DNA of 32,558 bases from Clostridiales bacterium (GCA_015069575.1 SVIH01000015.1:1-32558); one strand, 5' to 3'; shown: positions 1-7,605, counted from the first letter of the stretch. Translations and numbers: made by a program. The notes: generated by a model not told the origin, from the sequence alone.

Positions 1-53
1 CGGGGGCGTTCCGCTTAGGAGGCGGACCCTCTATCCTGCTGAGGTACAGAGAC
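1..53 (-). tRNA. tRNA-Arg (CCT), partial, cut by window edge
   Basis: Read on the minus strand from 53 the sequence folds as a tRNA 5' portion: acceptor strand GTCTCTG, then TA, a D-stem CCTC/GAGG around a loop containing GG, and an anticodon arm TCCGC-CTCCTAA-GCGGA, giving anticodon CCT (arginine). The 3' part (T arm and acceptor 3' strand) lies outside the window. The D-stem is fully paired but has C rather than the usual G at tRNA position 10, so this copy is diverged. It could be a working gene or one carried by a mobile element; the missing half decides. Confidence 0.65.
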
Positions 54-76
54 GTGTATAAAATTTTATCTATATT

Positions 77-107
77 ATCGCTCGCCTTTTGAGCAAAGGC
101 GAGTGAT
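77..107. terminator. Strong hairpin between tRNA-Arg copies
   Basis: The arms CTCGCCTTT (81-89) and AAAGGCGAG (95-103) pair perfectly around a 5-nt loop, and the stem extends to about 13 bp with flanking bases, including one G-T pair. There is no clean T run on either side, so termination strength is uncertain. It separates the partial tRNA-Arg from the second tRNA-Arg fragment. Confidence 0.45.
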
Positions 108-116
108 TTAGTATAA

Positions 117-156
117 CCTTAGGAGGGGCTTGTTATATCCATTTAACTAAAGCGGC
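117..156 (-). pseudogene. tRNA-Arg (CCT) 5' half, truncated at the anticodon loop
   Basis: On the minus strand from 156 there is a 7-nt acceptor strand GCCGCTT, TA, D-stem GTTA/TAAC around a loop with GG, A26, anticodon 5' stem AGCCC and loop CTCCTAA. The 3' side of the stem should read GGGCT but reads GGTTA, and no T arm follows. This is a 5' tRNA half that stops being tRNA right after the anticodon loop. It differs from the two flanking copies in every stem, so it is not a recent local duplicate. Probably an attachment-site remnant. Confidence 0.55.
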
Positions 157-241
157 ATTTCTAAAAAATCTATGATTATTTAATTGTCAAATAACACATT
201 GTCGTTTGCCTTGCCCCCAAAAGTGATTGTTATAACAAACT

Positions 242-281
242 CTTAGGAGGCGGTCGCTCTATCCAGCTGAGCTACGGAAAC
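242..281 (-). pseudogene. tRNA-Arg (CCT) 5' half, truncated at the anticodon loop
   Basis: On the minus strand from 281 the sequence gives acceptor GTTTCCG, TA, D-stem GCTC/GAGC with a normal GG-containing loop, and anticodon arm ACCGC-CTCCTAA. One more G follows and then tRNA identity ends (GAGTT where GCGGT is expected). Over 40 nt it matches the copy at 1-53 at 34 positions. Just past the break (plus strand 227-238) is a perfect 12-bp palindrome, TTGTTATAACAA, a possible recombinase arm site. No 3' half is visible nearby. Confidence 0.55.
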
Positions 282-324
282 ATCTTTATGTATTGTATTG
301 TAAATATTAAAATTTGTCAATAGA

Positions 325-350
325 AAAAGACAGGGTTAAGCCTGTCTTTT
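325..350. terminator. Bidirectional terminator after the AEC transporter gene
   Basis: AAAAGACAGG (325-334) and CCTGTCTTTT (341-350) form a 10-bp stem around a 6-nt loop, giving a T run on either strand. It starts 3 bp past the stop codon of the minus-strand transporter gene. Confidence 0.8.
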
Positions 351-352
351 GT

Positions 353-1327
353 TTAAATTAATAAAAGTAATGCAACGGTTGGTATTGTTAAAACTGAAAG
401 CAGTGTTGTTAAAGCAACAAGTTTTCCTGCATAATGAAAGTCACCACCATATACTTCGGCAAAAATTGAAGTTATCGCCGCCGCAGGTGTTGAAGAAAGT
501 ATCAAAAGTATACTCATAGAAGTTGTATCAATAAGTGAAAATATATTCAGTACTTTTAATAAAACAAAGACTATTGCGGGCAAAATAAGCAACCTTAATG
601 CAACAAAAGGATACATATATTTATCTTTAAAAATGCCCTTAAAATCAATATCCGCAAGGCGAGCACCAATTACAAGCATTGTAGCAGGCGCAACCATATT
701 TTTTAAAACAGTTATTACATCGTAAAAGATTTTCACGCTTGAACCAACAAAATTTTGCTGTATCATTACTTTTTGAATCCAAGTTCCGCCGCCGGTAATA
801 AAAATAATAAAACCAATAATAATTGGCGTAACAGCAGGGTTTATAATGGCTTCTTTAATGGATATATACTTTTTATTGTCAGTATATATAAGCCTGCCAA
901 GTGAAAAACCAAAAACATTAAACCATATAACATAAATAGTAGCGTAAATTGTAAATTCGGGACCAAGAACATCGCTTATAACAGGAATTCCCATATATCC
1001 TGCATTAGAAAAAATTAATCCGAACTGAAGAACTTTTTTTAATTTTACAGGTGCTTTTTTAAAAAGTTGGCGTGCAATGAAATAAAGCAAAATATGTATT
1101 ACAAAAGAAACGACAAAAACCTGTAAAAGCCCGCTTAAAATTTCAGTTTTAAACTCTGTAATATAACCGTGCATAAGTAACGCTGATTGCGCTACATATA
1201 AAACAAGTAATGAAAGGTTTTTTGAAAAACCATCGTCAATGAGTTTTAGTTTTCTTAAAATAAACCCCGGTATCATAAACAAAAAAAGTGTAAAAACCGA
1301 GCAAAATAACACAGAAATATTAACCAT
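353..1327 (-). CDS. AEC-family transporter (auxin efflux carrier / malate permease-like)
   Basis: A 324-residue, almost wholly hydrophobic protein with about ten membrane segments in two halves joined by a short polar loop, the layout of AEC (PF03547) permeases. Bacterial members move organic acids or other small anions; the substrate here is unknown. The N terminus MVNISVLFCSVF and the segments around FSNAGYMGIPV and SSTPAAAITSIFAE fit the family. The open frame continues upstream to 1417, but that would run back into tRNA-Thr and its terminator. The ATG at 1327 is preceded by GGAGG at good spacing, so I start there. It sits directly behind the tRNA-Thr terminator and may depend partly on read-through. 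Confidence 0.85.
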   Translation of the reverse strand: MVNISVLFCSVFTLFLFMIPGFILRKLKLIDDGFSKNLSLLVLYVAQSALLMHGYITEFKTEILSGLLQVFVVSFVIHILLYFIARQLFKKAPVKLKKVLQFGLIFSNAGYMGIPVISDVLGPEFTIYATIYVIWFNVFGFSLGRLIYTDNKKYISIKEAIINPAVTPIIIGFIIFITGGGTWIQKVMIQQNFVGSSVKIFYDVITVLKNMVAPATMLVIGARLADIDFKGIFKDKYMYPFVALRLLILPAIVFVLLKVLNIFSLIDTTSMSILLILSSTPAAAITSIFAEVYGGDFHYAGKLVALTTLLSVLTIPTVALLLLI

Positions 1328-1338
1328 ATATCCTCCAC

Positions 1339-1363
1339 AAAAAAAACCCCTGCTAAACAGGGG
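1339..1363 (-). terminator. Terminator of tRNA-Thr
   Basis: CCCCTG (1347-1352) pairs with CAGGGG (1358-1363) around a 5-nt loop. On the minus strand the stem is followed by a run of eight T. It lies between tRNA-Thr and the ribosome binding site of the AEC transporter gene. Confidence 0.8.
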
Positions 1364-1371
1364 AAATAAAA

Positions 1372-1448
1372 TGGAGCTGATGACGAGAGTCGAACTCGTG
1401 AACCTCATCCTTACCAAGGATGCGCTCTACCTACTGAGCTACATCAGC
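1372..1448 (-). tRNA. tRNA-Thr (GGT)
   Basis: A complete cloverleaf on the minus strand: acceptor GCTGATG/CATCAGC, D arm with AGTAGG, anticodon arm CATCC-TTGGTAA-GGATG with anticodon GGT (threonine), T arm with GTTCGAC, discriminator T and a genomically encoded CCA end. It is followed by its own terminator. Confidence 0.95.
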
Positions 1449-1468
1449 ACTTTTATATTAACGAGGGT

Positions 1469-1497
1469 ATTATACAACAAGGTTTCGTTTTTTGCAA
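1469..1497 (-). promoter_or_regulatory. Promoter of tRNA-Thr
   Basis: On the minus strand, TTGCAA (1492-1497) and TATAAT (1469-1474) are separated by 17 bp. The -10 lies about 20 bp before the tRNA 5' end. Confidence 0.7.
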
Positions 1498-1520
1498 GCG
1501 TTTTTTAATGAAAAATGAAA

Positions 1521-1540
1521 AAGGGGCAAAAGCGCCCCTT
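1521..1540 (-). terminator. Terminator after the ABC permease gene
   Basis: AAGGGGC and GCCCCTT form a GC-rich stem. The far arm overlaps the permease stop codon, and on the minus strand the hairpin is followed by a T-rich tract. Confidence 0.7.
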
Positions 1541-2342
1541 AATTGCCTTTTTGTTTTTTTATAACGGCTTTTTCAAAACTTACAACAGCAAAATACATAA
1601 CTGCAGAAAGCAAACAAAGTATTAATGTTGAAGCCATTACTATATCCATTTTAAAAATCTGTCCGCCGTAAACAATAAGGTAACCTAACCCTGCTTTTGA
1701 ATTTAAAAATTCGCCAACAATTACACCAACCCAGGACATTCCTATATTCAGTTTTAAAACTGAAACAGTTGTAGGTATACTTGCAGGAAAAACAACTTTG
1801 AAAAACAGTTGTGTTTTTGTGGCACCAAAAGTTTTCAATAAAGTTAATTTTGCTTGTTCAACCTCATTAAACCCATTTAAAACGCCGATAATAGCAACAA
1901 CAATAGAAATAAGCAATGTAACTGTTATAATTGAACTTATTCCTGCGCCAACCCAAACGATAATTATAGGGCCAAGTGCAATTTTAGGTAAACTGTTTAA
2001 AATAACAAGATAGGGGTCAAGAACATCCTTTAATAAAGGTGACCACCATAACAGTACGGCAATGATAAAACCTAAAACGCTTCCAAGCAAAAAGCCTGCA
2101 ATGGTTTCAAAAAGTGTGATACCAATATGCTTTATCAGACCTGTCTGAAAAAGAGTTCCAAGCATTTTTAATGATCTTGATGGAGATGAAAAAATAAATG
2201 AATTTATAATACCTGTTGCAGCAAATATCTCCCATAAGGCAAAAAACACGACAAAAATAGAAATTTGCAACAGAGTTTTTAAAAGATTTCTTCTTTTGAG
2301 TTTTTTTAAATAATTCAGATGTTCCTGTGAAAAATTACTCAA
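1539..2342 (-). CDS. ABC transporter permease (SsuC/TauC-like, BPD_transp_1)
   Basis: A 267-residue inner-membrane permease with about six membrane segments. A first helix at roughly 25-43 follows a basic N terminus. The coupling loop with the EAA-type motif (KTFGATKTQLFFKVVFPASIP) lies at about residues 170-190. The layout matches the SsuC/TauC/ThiX class, whose importers take up sulfonates, taurine, nitrate or thiamine precursors. Its start overlaps the end of the ATPase gene by 8 bp, so the two are translationally coupled. No substrate-binding protein is encoded next to the pair, so the substrate cannot be named from here. Confidence 0.87.
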   Translation of the reverse strand: MSNFSQEHLNYLKKLKRRNLLKTLLQISIFVVFFALWEIFAATGIINSFIFSSPSRSLKMLGTLFQTGLIKHIGITLFETIAGFLLGSVLGFIIAVLLWWSPLLKDVLDPYLVILNSLPKIALGPIIIVWVGAGISSIITVTLLISIVVAIIGVLNGFNEVEQAKLTLLKTFGATKTQLFFKVVFPASIPTTVSVLKLNIGMSWVGVIVGEFLNSKAGLGYLIVYGGQIFKMDIVMASTLILCLLSAVMYFAVVSFEKAVIKKQKGN

Positions 2343-3090
2343 GAGAATTCAACTCCTCCCATAACGCCTGAAAATATGATGAAAATTCAGGTGCTTTGCG
2401 GCGCATAATAGGGGATGTTTCACCAGAAAGCTTAATATTATATATGTTTTTAACAATAGCAGGTCTCTTTGATAGCACAATTATACGGTCAGACATACTG
2501 ATAGCTTCAGAAATATCGTGTGTAACAAGAATCGCTGTTTTGTTTTCTTCTTTTATAATAGAGTGTATATCATCAGAAACCGAAAGTCGTGTTTGATAAT
2601 CAAGTGCAGAAAAAGGTTCGTCAAGTAATAAAACAGAAGGATTAATAGCAAGTGTGCGTATTAGTGCAGCCCGTTGCCGCATACCGCCTGAAAGTTCACA
2701 GGGATACTTGTTTTTAAATTCGTTAAGTCCGTAACGGTCTAAAAGCATATCAACCCGATTTTCAGATTCGAAGTTTCTTTCTTTGCGGATGTCAAGACCT
2801 AAGAAGGCATTTTGTCTAACAGTAAGCCACGGAAAAAGATGGTCTTGCTGTAGCATATAACCAATGCGCGAATTTTCTCCTTTTGATTTTATATTAATAG
2901 TGCCGCCCGATTTTTCTTCAAGACCGGCAATAATTGATAAAACTGTAGACTTGCCACAACCTGAAGGCCCTATAATAGAAACAAACTCTTTTTCATCAAC
3001 TGTGAAATCAACATTCCGCAAGGCTTCGGTTTCTCCATTTTCGGTGTGGTAAAATTTAGAAATATTTTTAAGTGTAACAACCGCAGCCAT
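2335..3090 (-). CDS. ABC transporter ATP-binding protein (SsuB/TauB-like)
   Basis: A 251-residue ATPase that powers the adjacent permease. It has Walker A GPSGCGKST at about 42-50, a Q loop (MLQQDHLFPW), signature LSGGMRQRAALIRT, Walker B VLLLDEPFSALD and the switch histidine in LVTHDISEA. The FPW after the Q loop and the short C terminus are typical of the nitrate/sulfonate/taurine class. The ATG at 3090 has an AGGAG at normal spacing. It is the first gene of a two-gene unit with the permease. A binding protein must be encoded elsewhere or be shared. Confidence 0.9.
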   Translation of the reverse strand: MAAVVTLKNISKFYHTENGETEALRNVDFTVDEKEFVSIIGPSGCGKSTVLSIIAGLEEKSGGTINIKSKGENSRIGYMLQQDHLFPWLTVRQNAFLGLDIRKERNFESENRVDMLLDRYGLNEFKNKYPCELSGGMRQRAALIRTLAINPSVLLLDEPFSALDYQTRLSVSDDIHSIIKEENKTAILVTHDISEAISMSDRIIVLSKRPAIVKNIYNIKLSGETSPIMRRKAPEFSSYFQALWEELNSLE

Positions 3091-3131
3091 TTAATATATC
3101 TCCTTTTAGATGAAATAAAATCACCTGATAT

Positions 3132-3152
3132 ATTATATGTGCAAGCGCTTTA
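3132..3152 (-). promoter_or_regulatory. Possible -10 box and cre-like site upstream of the ABC pair
   Basis: On the minus strand a TATAAT (3132-3137) lies about 40 bp before the ATPase start, with no good -35. It abuts a palindromic core AAGCGCTT (within 3143-3150) that resembles a CcpA cre core, although the full consensus has mismatches. Catabolite control is only a suggestion. Confidence 0.25.
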
Positions 3153-3167
3153 ATTTGTTTAATAAAA

Positions 3168-3189
3168 AAAGAGAGCGTTTGCTCTCTTT
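3168..3189. terminator. Bidirectional terminator at the end of the DtxR-type gene
   Basis: AAAGAGAGC (3168-3176) and GCTCTCTTT (3181-3189) pair around loop GTTT, with A-rich and T-rich flanks. It overlaps the stop codon of the regulator gene and separates it from the ABC operon. Confidence 0.7.
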
Positions 3190-3553
3190 AAGTGTTTTTT
3201 AAAAAATTTTTTAATGCATTAAATGTCTGGTCACTTATAAAATGTTCCATCTTACAAGCATCATCAGAAGCAATATTTTCATCAACCCCAAGTTTTATTA
3301 AAACTTGTGTTAAAAGGTTATGGCGGTCATATATTTTTTTAGCAGTTTCATATCCTTGTTTGGTAAGCGAAATAAAACCTGAATTATCAACAGTAATAAA
3401 ACCACCGTTTTTTAAAACACCAACAGCACGGCTGACGCTTGGTTTTGAAAATCCCATATATTCACAAATATCAATGGATCTTACGGTAATTCCTTTTTTT
3501 GAAAGTATCAGAATAGTTTCAAGATACATTTCACCTGATTCTTGTAATTTCAC
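3188..3553 (-). CDS. DtxR-type iron-dependent transcriptional repressor, short form
   Basis: A 121-residue regulator with an N-terminal winged helix-turn-helix (about 1-70; recognition helix near SKPSVSRAVGVLK) and a metal-binding/dimerisation helix pair. Aligned by eye to DtxR, the primary-site ligands are present: Met9, Cys100, Glu103 and His104 (DDACKMEH; DtxR has EACRWEH). MntR carries Asp where Met9 is, so this looks iron-type. Of the ancillary site only His78 is kept; the other positions are Thr82 and Ser96. The third, SH3-like domain of DtxR is absent. The start is GTG at 3553, with GGAGG 7 nt upstream. It likely represses iron uptake when iron-loaded; the feo operators at 28673-28723 are a plausible target. 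Confidence 0.85.
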   Translation of the reverse strand: MKLQESGEMYLETILILSKKGITVRSIDICEYMGFSKPSVSRAVGVLKNGGFITVDNSGFISLTKQGYETAKKIYDRHNLLTQVLIKLGVDENIASDDACKMEHFISDQTFNALKNFLKNT

Positions 3554-3587
3554 AAAAAAGCCTCCTGCTTAAATATCATTAATGGAA

Positions 3588-3616
3588 ATTATAACACATA
3601 TAATATAAAAATTCAA
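3588..3616 (-). promoter_or_regulatory. Promoter of the DtxR-type gene
   Basis: On the minus strand, TTGAAT (3611-3616) and TATAAT (3588-3593) are spaced 17 bp apart, with an extended TGT before the -10. No DtxR-like palindrome is seen here, so autoregulation is not indicated. Confidence 0.65.
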
Positions 3617-3741
3617 TATAAAACACATCATAAAAGTCCAAAAATGTATGTGATAAAATAAAAAAACACTACAAATTGTGGTTTTAAGGGCAAAAATGTC
3701 AAAAAATTTTGAATTTTGTGAACTAATTTTTAAATTTTATC

Positions 3742-3770
3742 TTGAAATTGGTTAAAAAACAATGTATAAT
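3742..3770 (+). promoter_or_regulatory. Promoter of the EF-G-like gene
   Basis: TTGAAA (3742-3747) and TATAAT (3765-3770) are spaced 17 bp apart, 44 bp before the start codon. The leader carries the ribosome binding site AAGGGG. Confidence 0.75.
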
Positions 3771-3814
3771 ATATACAGCAATAAATTTATAACTATTCGA
3801 AAGGGGTTTTAAAA

Positions 3815-5854
3815 ATGGACTATCACGCTTCAAATGTAAGAAATATTGCCTTTATTGGTCATGGTGGCAATGGAAAAACTTCGCTTACAGAGGCGCTATT
3901 GTTCTTAAATGGTAATATTGAACGATTAGGCAAAACAGATGATGGCTCAACAGTTTCAGATTACGATCCCGAAGAAATAAAAAGACACATTTCAATTTCA
4001 CTTTCTATTGCTCCTGTTGAATTTGAAGGAAATAAAATCAATATACTTGACTGCCCCGGATATTTTGATTTCGAAGGCAGTGTTTTGAACGCTCTTAATG
4101 TTGCAGACGGTGCTGTTATAGTTGCTTCTGCACAGGGTGTTGATGTGGGAACTGAAAAAGCAATAGAACTTGCTAAAAAGAAAAGGCTTCCCAGAATTAT
4201 ATTTATTAATCAGATAGATAAGGAACACACATCCTTTGATAATACAGTTTTACAACTTAAAGCAAAGTATGGTTCAAACATTGTTCCTATTCTTTATCCA
4301 ATAATCGAAAATAATGTAATGACCGGATTTGTGGATTTGGTTGACAAAAAAGCATATACATTTAAAGGCGAGAAACGCGAAAGCATTGAAATACCCTCTG
4401 ATTTAATTGATACAATTGAACTTGAACATGCCGCTTTAATGGAAACCGCCGCAGAAAACGATGAAGAACTTATGGAAAAAGTTATTATGGGTGAAGAACT
4501 TACCCATGATGAAATCATAAAAGGCCTTGCTTTAGGTGTTGCAGATTCTTCTGCAGTGCCTGTGCTTTGCGGCAGTGCGCTTGATTTTAAAGGCGTAAGG
4601 CTTCTTCAGGATACGATTATGCGGTTTATTCCTTCAAGTTTAAACAAAGAGTTTGAAGGTCTTGATGATATTCGTACTTGTAATGAAGACGAACCTTTTT
4701 CAGCATATGTTTTCAAAACTATATCAGATCCATTTGCAGGTAAATTGTCAATTTTTATGGTTCGTTCAGGAGTGCTTACAAGTGATACTCCGCTTTATAA
4801 TGCAAATGAAGACAAGGCTGAAAAATCGGGCAATATCTACATATTAAAAGGAAAAAATCAGATTCCTGTACAAAAACTTTATGCAGGGGATATTGGTGCT
4901 ATTGGAAGATTACAGTATACTTTAACAGGTCATACTTTATATTCAGGCAAAAAAATACAGTATGAAAGTGTTGAAAATCCGTGGCCAGGTATGCGAATGG
5001 CAGTTGTTCCCAAAAAACAAGGGGATGAAGATAAAGTTTTTTCAGGACTTCGTAAATTAATTGAAGAGGATAACACCATTTCATTAGAAAAAAACAATGA
5101 AACAAATGAAATGATATTAATGGGCTTAGGTGATATGCACCTTGATATTACTCTTCAGAAATTAAAAACAAAATATAATGGTGAAGCAATATTAAAAACT
5201 CCACAAGTACCTTATAAAGAAACCATTCGTAAATCAGTTAAGGCACAAGGTAAATACAAAAAACAGTCAGGCGGTCACGGTCAATACGGTGATTGCTGGA
5301 TTGAATTCAATCCAAGTGATAAAGAATTTGAATTTATTGATAAGGTTGTAGGCGGGGCAGTACCAAGATCATATATTCCTGCAGTTGAAAAAGGCCTTAT
5401 TGATTGTATGAAGAAAGGTGTGTTGGCAGGATATCCTGTTACGGGCATTTCATGTACACTTTATGATGGTTCATATCATCCTGTTGATTCATCAGAAATG
5501 GCGTTTAAATCAGCAGCATCTATTGCCTATAAAACAGGCTGTGCAAGTGCAAACCCCGTTTTATTGGAGCCTGTATATGCAGTAGAAATTACAGTGCCTG
5601 ATGATTATATGGGCGATGTTATAGGTGATATAAATAAGCGCCGCGGAAGAGTTTTGGGTATGACGCCTGTTGCAAGCGGTCAACGAATAGATGGTGAAGT
5701 TCCGTTATCTGAAATGTTTACTTATGCTATCGACCTTCGTGCTATGACACAGGGCAAGGGTTTATATAAAATGGAATTTACTCGTTATGAAGAAGTTCCA
5801 CAAATGATTGCACAAAAGATTGCAGCGGCGGTACAGAAAGATAGTGAGGAATAA
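3815..5854 (+). CDS. Elongation factor G-like translational GTPase (FusA paralog)
   Basis: A 679-residue protein with the EF-G domain order: GTPase domain (about 1-265), beta-barrel domain II, domain III, domain IV with GGHGQYGDCWIEF near 485, and a C-terminal domain V. The GTP motifs deviate from canonical EF-G: P-loop GHGGNGKT (15-22), DCPG (79-82) instead of DTPG, and NQID (132-135) instead of NKxD. These fit the EF-G-like paralog group found beside regular EF-G in many Firmicutes; its exact role is not settled. It has its own promoter and lies just before spoVG. It is not the main fusA, which normally sits in the str operon. Confidence 0.85.
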   Translation: MDYHASNVRNIAFIGHGGNGKTSLTEALLFLNGNIERLGKTDDGSTVSDYDPEEIKRHISISLSIAPVEFEGNKINILDCPGYFDFEGSVLNALNVADGAVIVASAQGVDVGTEKAIELAKKKRLPRIIFINQIDKEHTSFDNTVLQLKAKYGSNIVPILYPIIENNVMTGFVDLVDKKAYTFKGEKRESIEIPSDLIDTIELEHAALMETAAENDEELMEKVIMGEELTHDEIIKGLALGVADSSAVPVLCGSALDFKGVRLLQDTIMRFIPSSLNKEFEGLDDIRTCNEDEPFSAYVFKTISDPFAGKLSIFMVRSGVLTSDTPLYNANEDKAEKSGNIYILKGKNQIPVQKLYAGDIGAIGRLQYTLTGHTLYSGKKIQYESVENPWPGMRMAVVPKKQGDEDKVFSGLRKLIEEDNTISLEKNNETNEMILMGLGDMHLDITLQKLKTKYNGEAILKTPQVPYKETIRKSVKAQGKYKKQSGGHGQYGDCWIEFNPSDKEFEFIDKVVGGAVPRSYIPAVEKGLIDCMKKGVLAGYPVTGISCTLYDGSYHPVDSSEMAFKSAASIAYKTGCASANPVLLEPVYAVEITVPDDYMGDVIGDINKRRGRVLGMTPVASGQRIDGEVPLSEMFTYAIDLRAMTQGKGLYKMEFTRYEEVPQMIAQKIAAAVQKDSEE

Positions 5855-5858
5855 GTGT

Positions 5859-5887
5859 TTGCCAAAAACACTATAATAATGTATAAT
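5859..5887 (+). promoter_or_regulatory. Promoter of spoVG, overlapping a short hairpin
   Basis: TTGCCA (5859-5864) and TATAAT (5882-5887) are separated by 17 bp, about 28 bp before the spoVG start. The -35 lies in the loop of a hairpin (AGTGTTT/AAACACT, about 5854-5872) at the end of the upstream gene. It may act as a weak terminator; no T run follows. Confidence 0.6.
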
Positions 5888-5914
5888 TATTTTGTTGTAT
5901 AGGAGGAAATGAAA

Positions 5915-6169
5915 ATGCAAATTACAGACGTGAGGATGCGTAAGGTAGAAAATGCAGGCAAACTTAAAGGCGTAGCTTCTGTAACATTTGATGATGAATT
6001 TGTAGTTCATGATATCAAAGTTATTGAAGGCACAACATCTTTGTTTGTTGCAATGCCAAGCGTAAAAAACTCCGCAGGTGAATTTAAGGATGTAGCACAT
6101 CCCATAAAGACCGAATTGCGCGAAACTATCTCAAAAGCTGTACTTGATAAATACTCATCAGAAGAATAA
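5915..6169 (+). CDS. spoVG: SpoVG septation/RNA-binding regulator
   Basis: An 84-residue SpoVG-family protein that begins [12 protein letters not shown] and carries the conserved core [24 protein letters not shown] and the C-terminal DVAHPI segment. Family members are small nucleic-acid-binding regulators that affect septation, sporulation and envelope genes. They also occur in non-spore-formers, so the gene alone does not prove sporulation. Two in-frame ATGs lie 6 nt apart. AGGAGG ends 2 nt before the first and 8 nt before the second, so I start at the second (5915). The position before glmU is conserved across Firmicutes. A hairpin follows it. Confidence 0.95.
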   Translation: MQITDVRMRKVENAGKLKGVASVTFDDEFVVHDIKVIEGTTSLFVAMPSVKNSAGEFKDVAHPIKTELRETISKAVLDKYSSEE

Positions 6170-6181
6170 AAGGTCTTAAAA

Positions 6182-6204
6182 GGGCTTTCAGTTGCTGAAA
6201 GCCC
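6182..6204 (+). terminator. Hairpin after spoVG
   Basis: GGGCTTTCAG (6182-6191) and CTGAAAGCCC (6195-6204) form a perfect 10-bp stem with a 3-nt loop. The downstream tract is only partly T-rich, so it may attenuate rather than fully end transcription into glmU, which starts 28 bp later and has no evident promoter of its own. Confidence 0.6.
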
Positions 6205-6231
6205 ATCTTATTGCGAAAAATGGAGGAAAAT

Positions 6232-7605
6232 ATGTACAAAACTTCACTAATACTTGCCGCAGGAGATGGCAAAAGAATGAAATCCGAAACACCTAAGGTA
6301 ATGCATAAAGTTTGCGGATATCCGCTAGTTAAACATGTTTTTAATGCAGTAAAAACAGTTTCAGACGATGAACCTATCGTTATTACAGGACGGTGTGGTG
6401 AACTTTTACACAATCTTTTTAACGATGAAGCAAGATATGCTGAACAAACTGAACGCCGTGGCACAGCCCACGCCGTTATGTGTGGTGAGCATTATTTAAA
6501 AGGTAAATCAGGCTATGTAACTATAACTGCAGGTGATATGCCTATGATTACAGGTGCAACATTTGAAAAACTTGTTTTAACGGCAATTAATAATAATATG
6601 TCAGCCTGTGTTTTAACTGCTGTTGTAGATAATGCAGATGGATATGGCAGAATCATAAGGGATATTGATGGTTCAGTTAAGGGTATTGTAGAACATCGTG
6701 ATGCAACGGATGAACAAAAAAGTATTCGTGAGATTAATACATCTATATATTGTTTTAATATTGAAGATTTACTTGATTCATTAAAGTTGGTAGATTCAAA
6801 TAATGCGCAAGGCGAACTTTATTTAACAGATACTTTGGGGATTTTGCGTTCACAGGGCAAAAAAGTTGGTGCATGTATTGTTGATGATGTAACTGAATCA
6901 ATGGGAATAAATGATCGTGTTCAGCTTTCACAGGCTGAAAAAATGATGCGTAAAAGAATAAATGAAAATCTTATGCGTCAAGGCGTTACATTTATTGATC
7001 CTGACAACACCTATGTTGAAGCATGTGTTGAGATTGGTGCTGATACTGTTATCTATGCAGGTAATGTTTTAACAGGAAATACTGTAATAGGTAAAAACTG
7101 CATTATATATCCAAATAACCGTATCGAAGATTCTGTTATTGGCGATGATGCTGAAATTCAGTCATCAGTTATACTTTCATCTAAAATTGGTGATGGAACA
7201 ACTGTAGGTCCTTATGCATATGTTCGACCTGAAACAGTTGTTGGAAATAAAGCACGAATCGGTGATTTTGTAGAAATTAAAAAATCGCAGATAGGTGATG
7301 GTACAAAAGTTAGCCATTTAACATATGTTGGTGATGCTAAAATAGGTAAAAACTGCAATATGGGTTGTGGTACAGTATTTGTAAACTACGATGGCAAAAA
7401 CAAATATAAAACAGTTGTTGGCGACCATGTTTTCATTGGTTGTAACGCTAATTTGATTGCCCCGTTAAATATTGGCGATAACGCATTAATTGCAGCAGGA
7501 TCAACAGTAACAGAAGATGTTGGCGATAATGATTTATGTATAGCACGCTCTAGGCAGACAAATAAGAAAGGCTGGGTGCTTAATTATAAAAACTGGAAAC
7601 AATGA
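6232..7605 (+). CDS. glmU: Bifunctional GlmU: GlcNAc-1-phosphate uridylyltransferase / glucosamine-1-phosphate acetyltransferase
   Basis: A 457-residue cytoplasmic enzyme that makes UDP-GlcNAc for peptidoglycan. The N-terminal uridylyltransferase domain (about 1-230) shows LILAAGDGKRMKS with PKVMHKV; the family usually has GxGTRM, so the Lys at the Thr position is a mild variant. The C-terminal left-handed beta helix (about 250-450) shows repeated hexapeptides such as IGKNCI, IGDGTT and IGDNAL, and the acetyltransferase segments NYDGKNKYKT and AGSTVT. The frame opens earlier, but GGAGG lies 5 nt before the ATG at 6232 and the usual N-terminal motif follows. It is followed by pth in the same direction. 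Confidence 0.95.
   Translation: MYKTSLILAAGDGKRMKSETPKVMHKVCGYPLVKHVFNAVKTVSDDEPIVITGRCGELLHNLFNDEARYAEQTERRGTAHAVMCGEHYLKGKSGYVTITAGDMPMITGATFEKLVLTAINNNMSACVLTAVVDNADGYGRIIRDIDGSVKGIVEHRDATDEQKSIREINTSIYCFNIEDLLDSLKLVDSNNAQGELYLTDTLGILRSQGKKVGACIVDDVTESMGINDRVQLSQAEKMMRKRINENLMRQGVTFIDPDNTYVEACVEIGADTVIYAGNVLTGNTVIGKNCIIYPNNRIEDSVIGDDAEIQSSVILSSKIGDGTTVGPYAYVRPETVVGNKARIGDFVEIKKSQIGDGTKVSHLTYVGDAKIGKNCNMGCGTVFVNYDGKNKYKTVVGDHVFIGCNANLIAPLNIGDNALIAAGSTVTEDVGDNDLCIARSRQTNKKGWVLNYKNWKQ

Noticed and set aside
81-103. Homology between the hairpin here and the terminator at 32172-32198
   Set aside because: They share only a short CTCGCC core that is common in GC-rich terminator stems; loops and flanks differ.
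1239-1508. Plus-strand open frame of 89 codons across tRNA-Thr
   Set aside because: It is antisense to the AEC gene start, the terminator and the tRNA, with no ribosome binding site.
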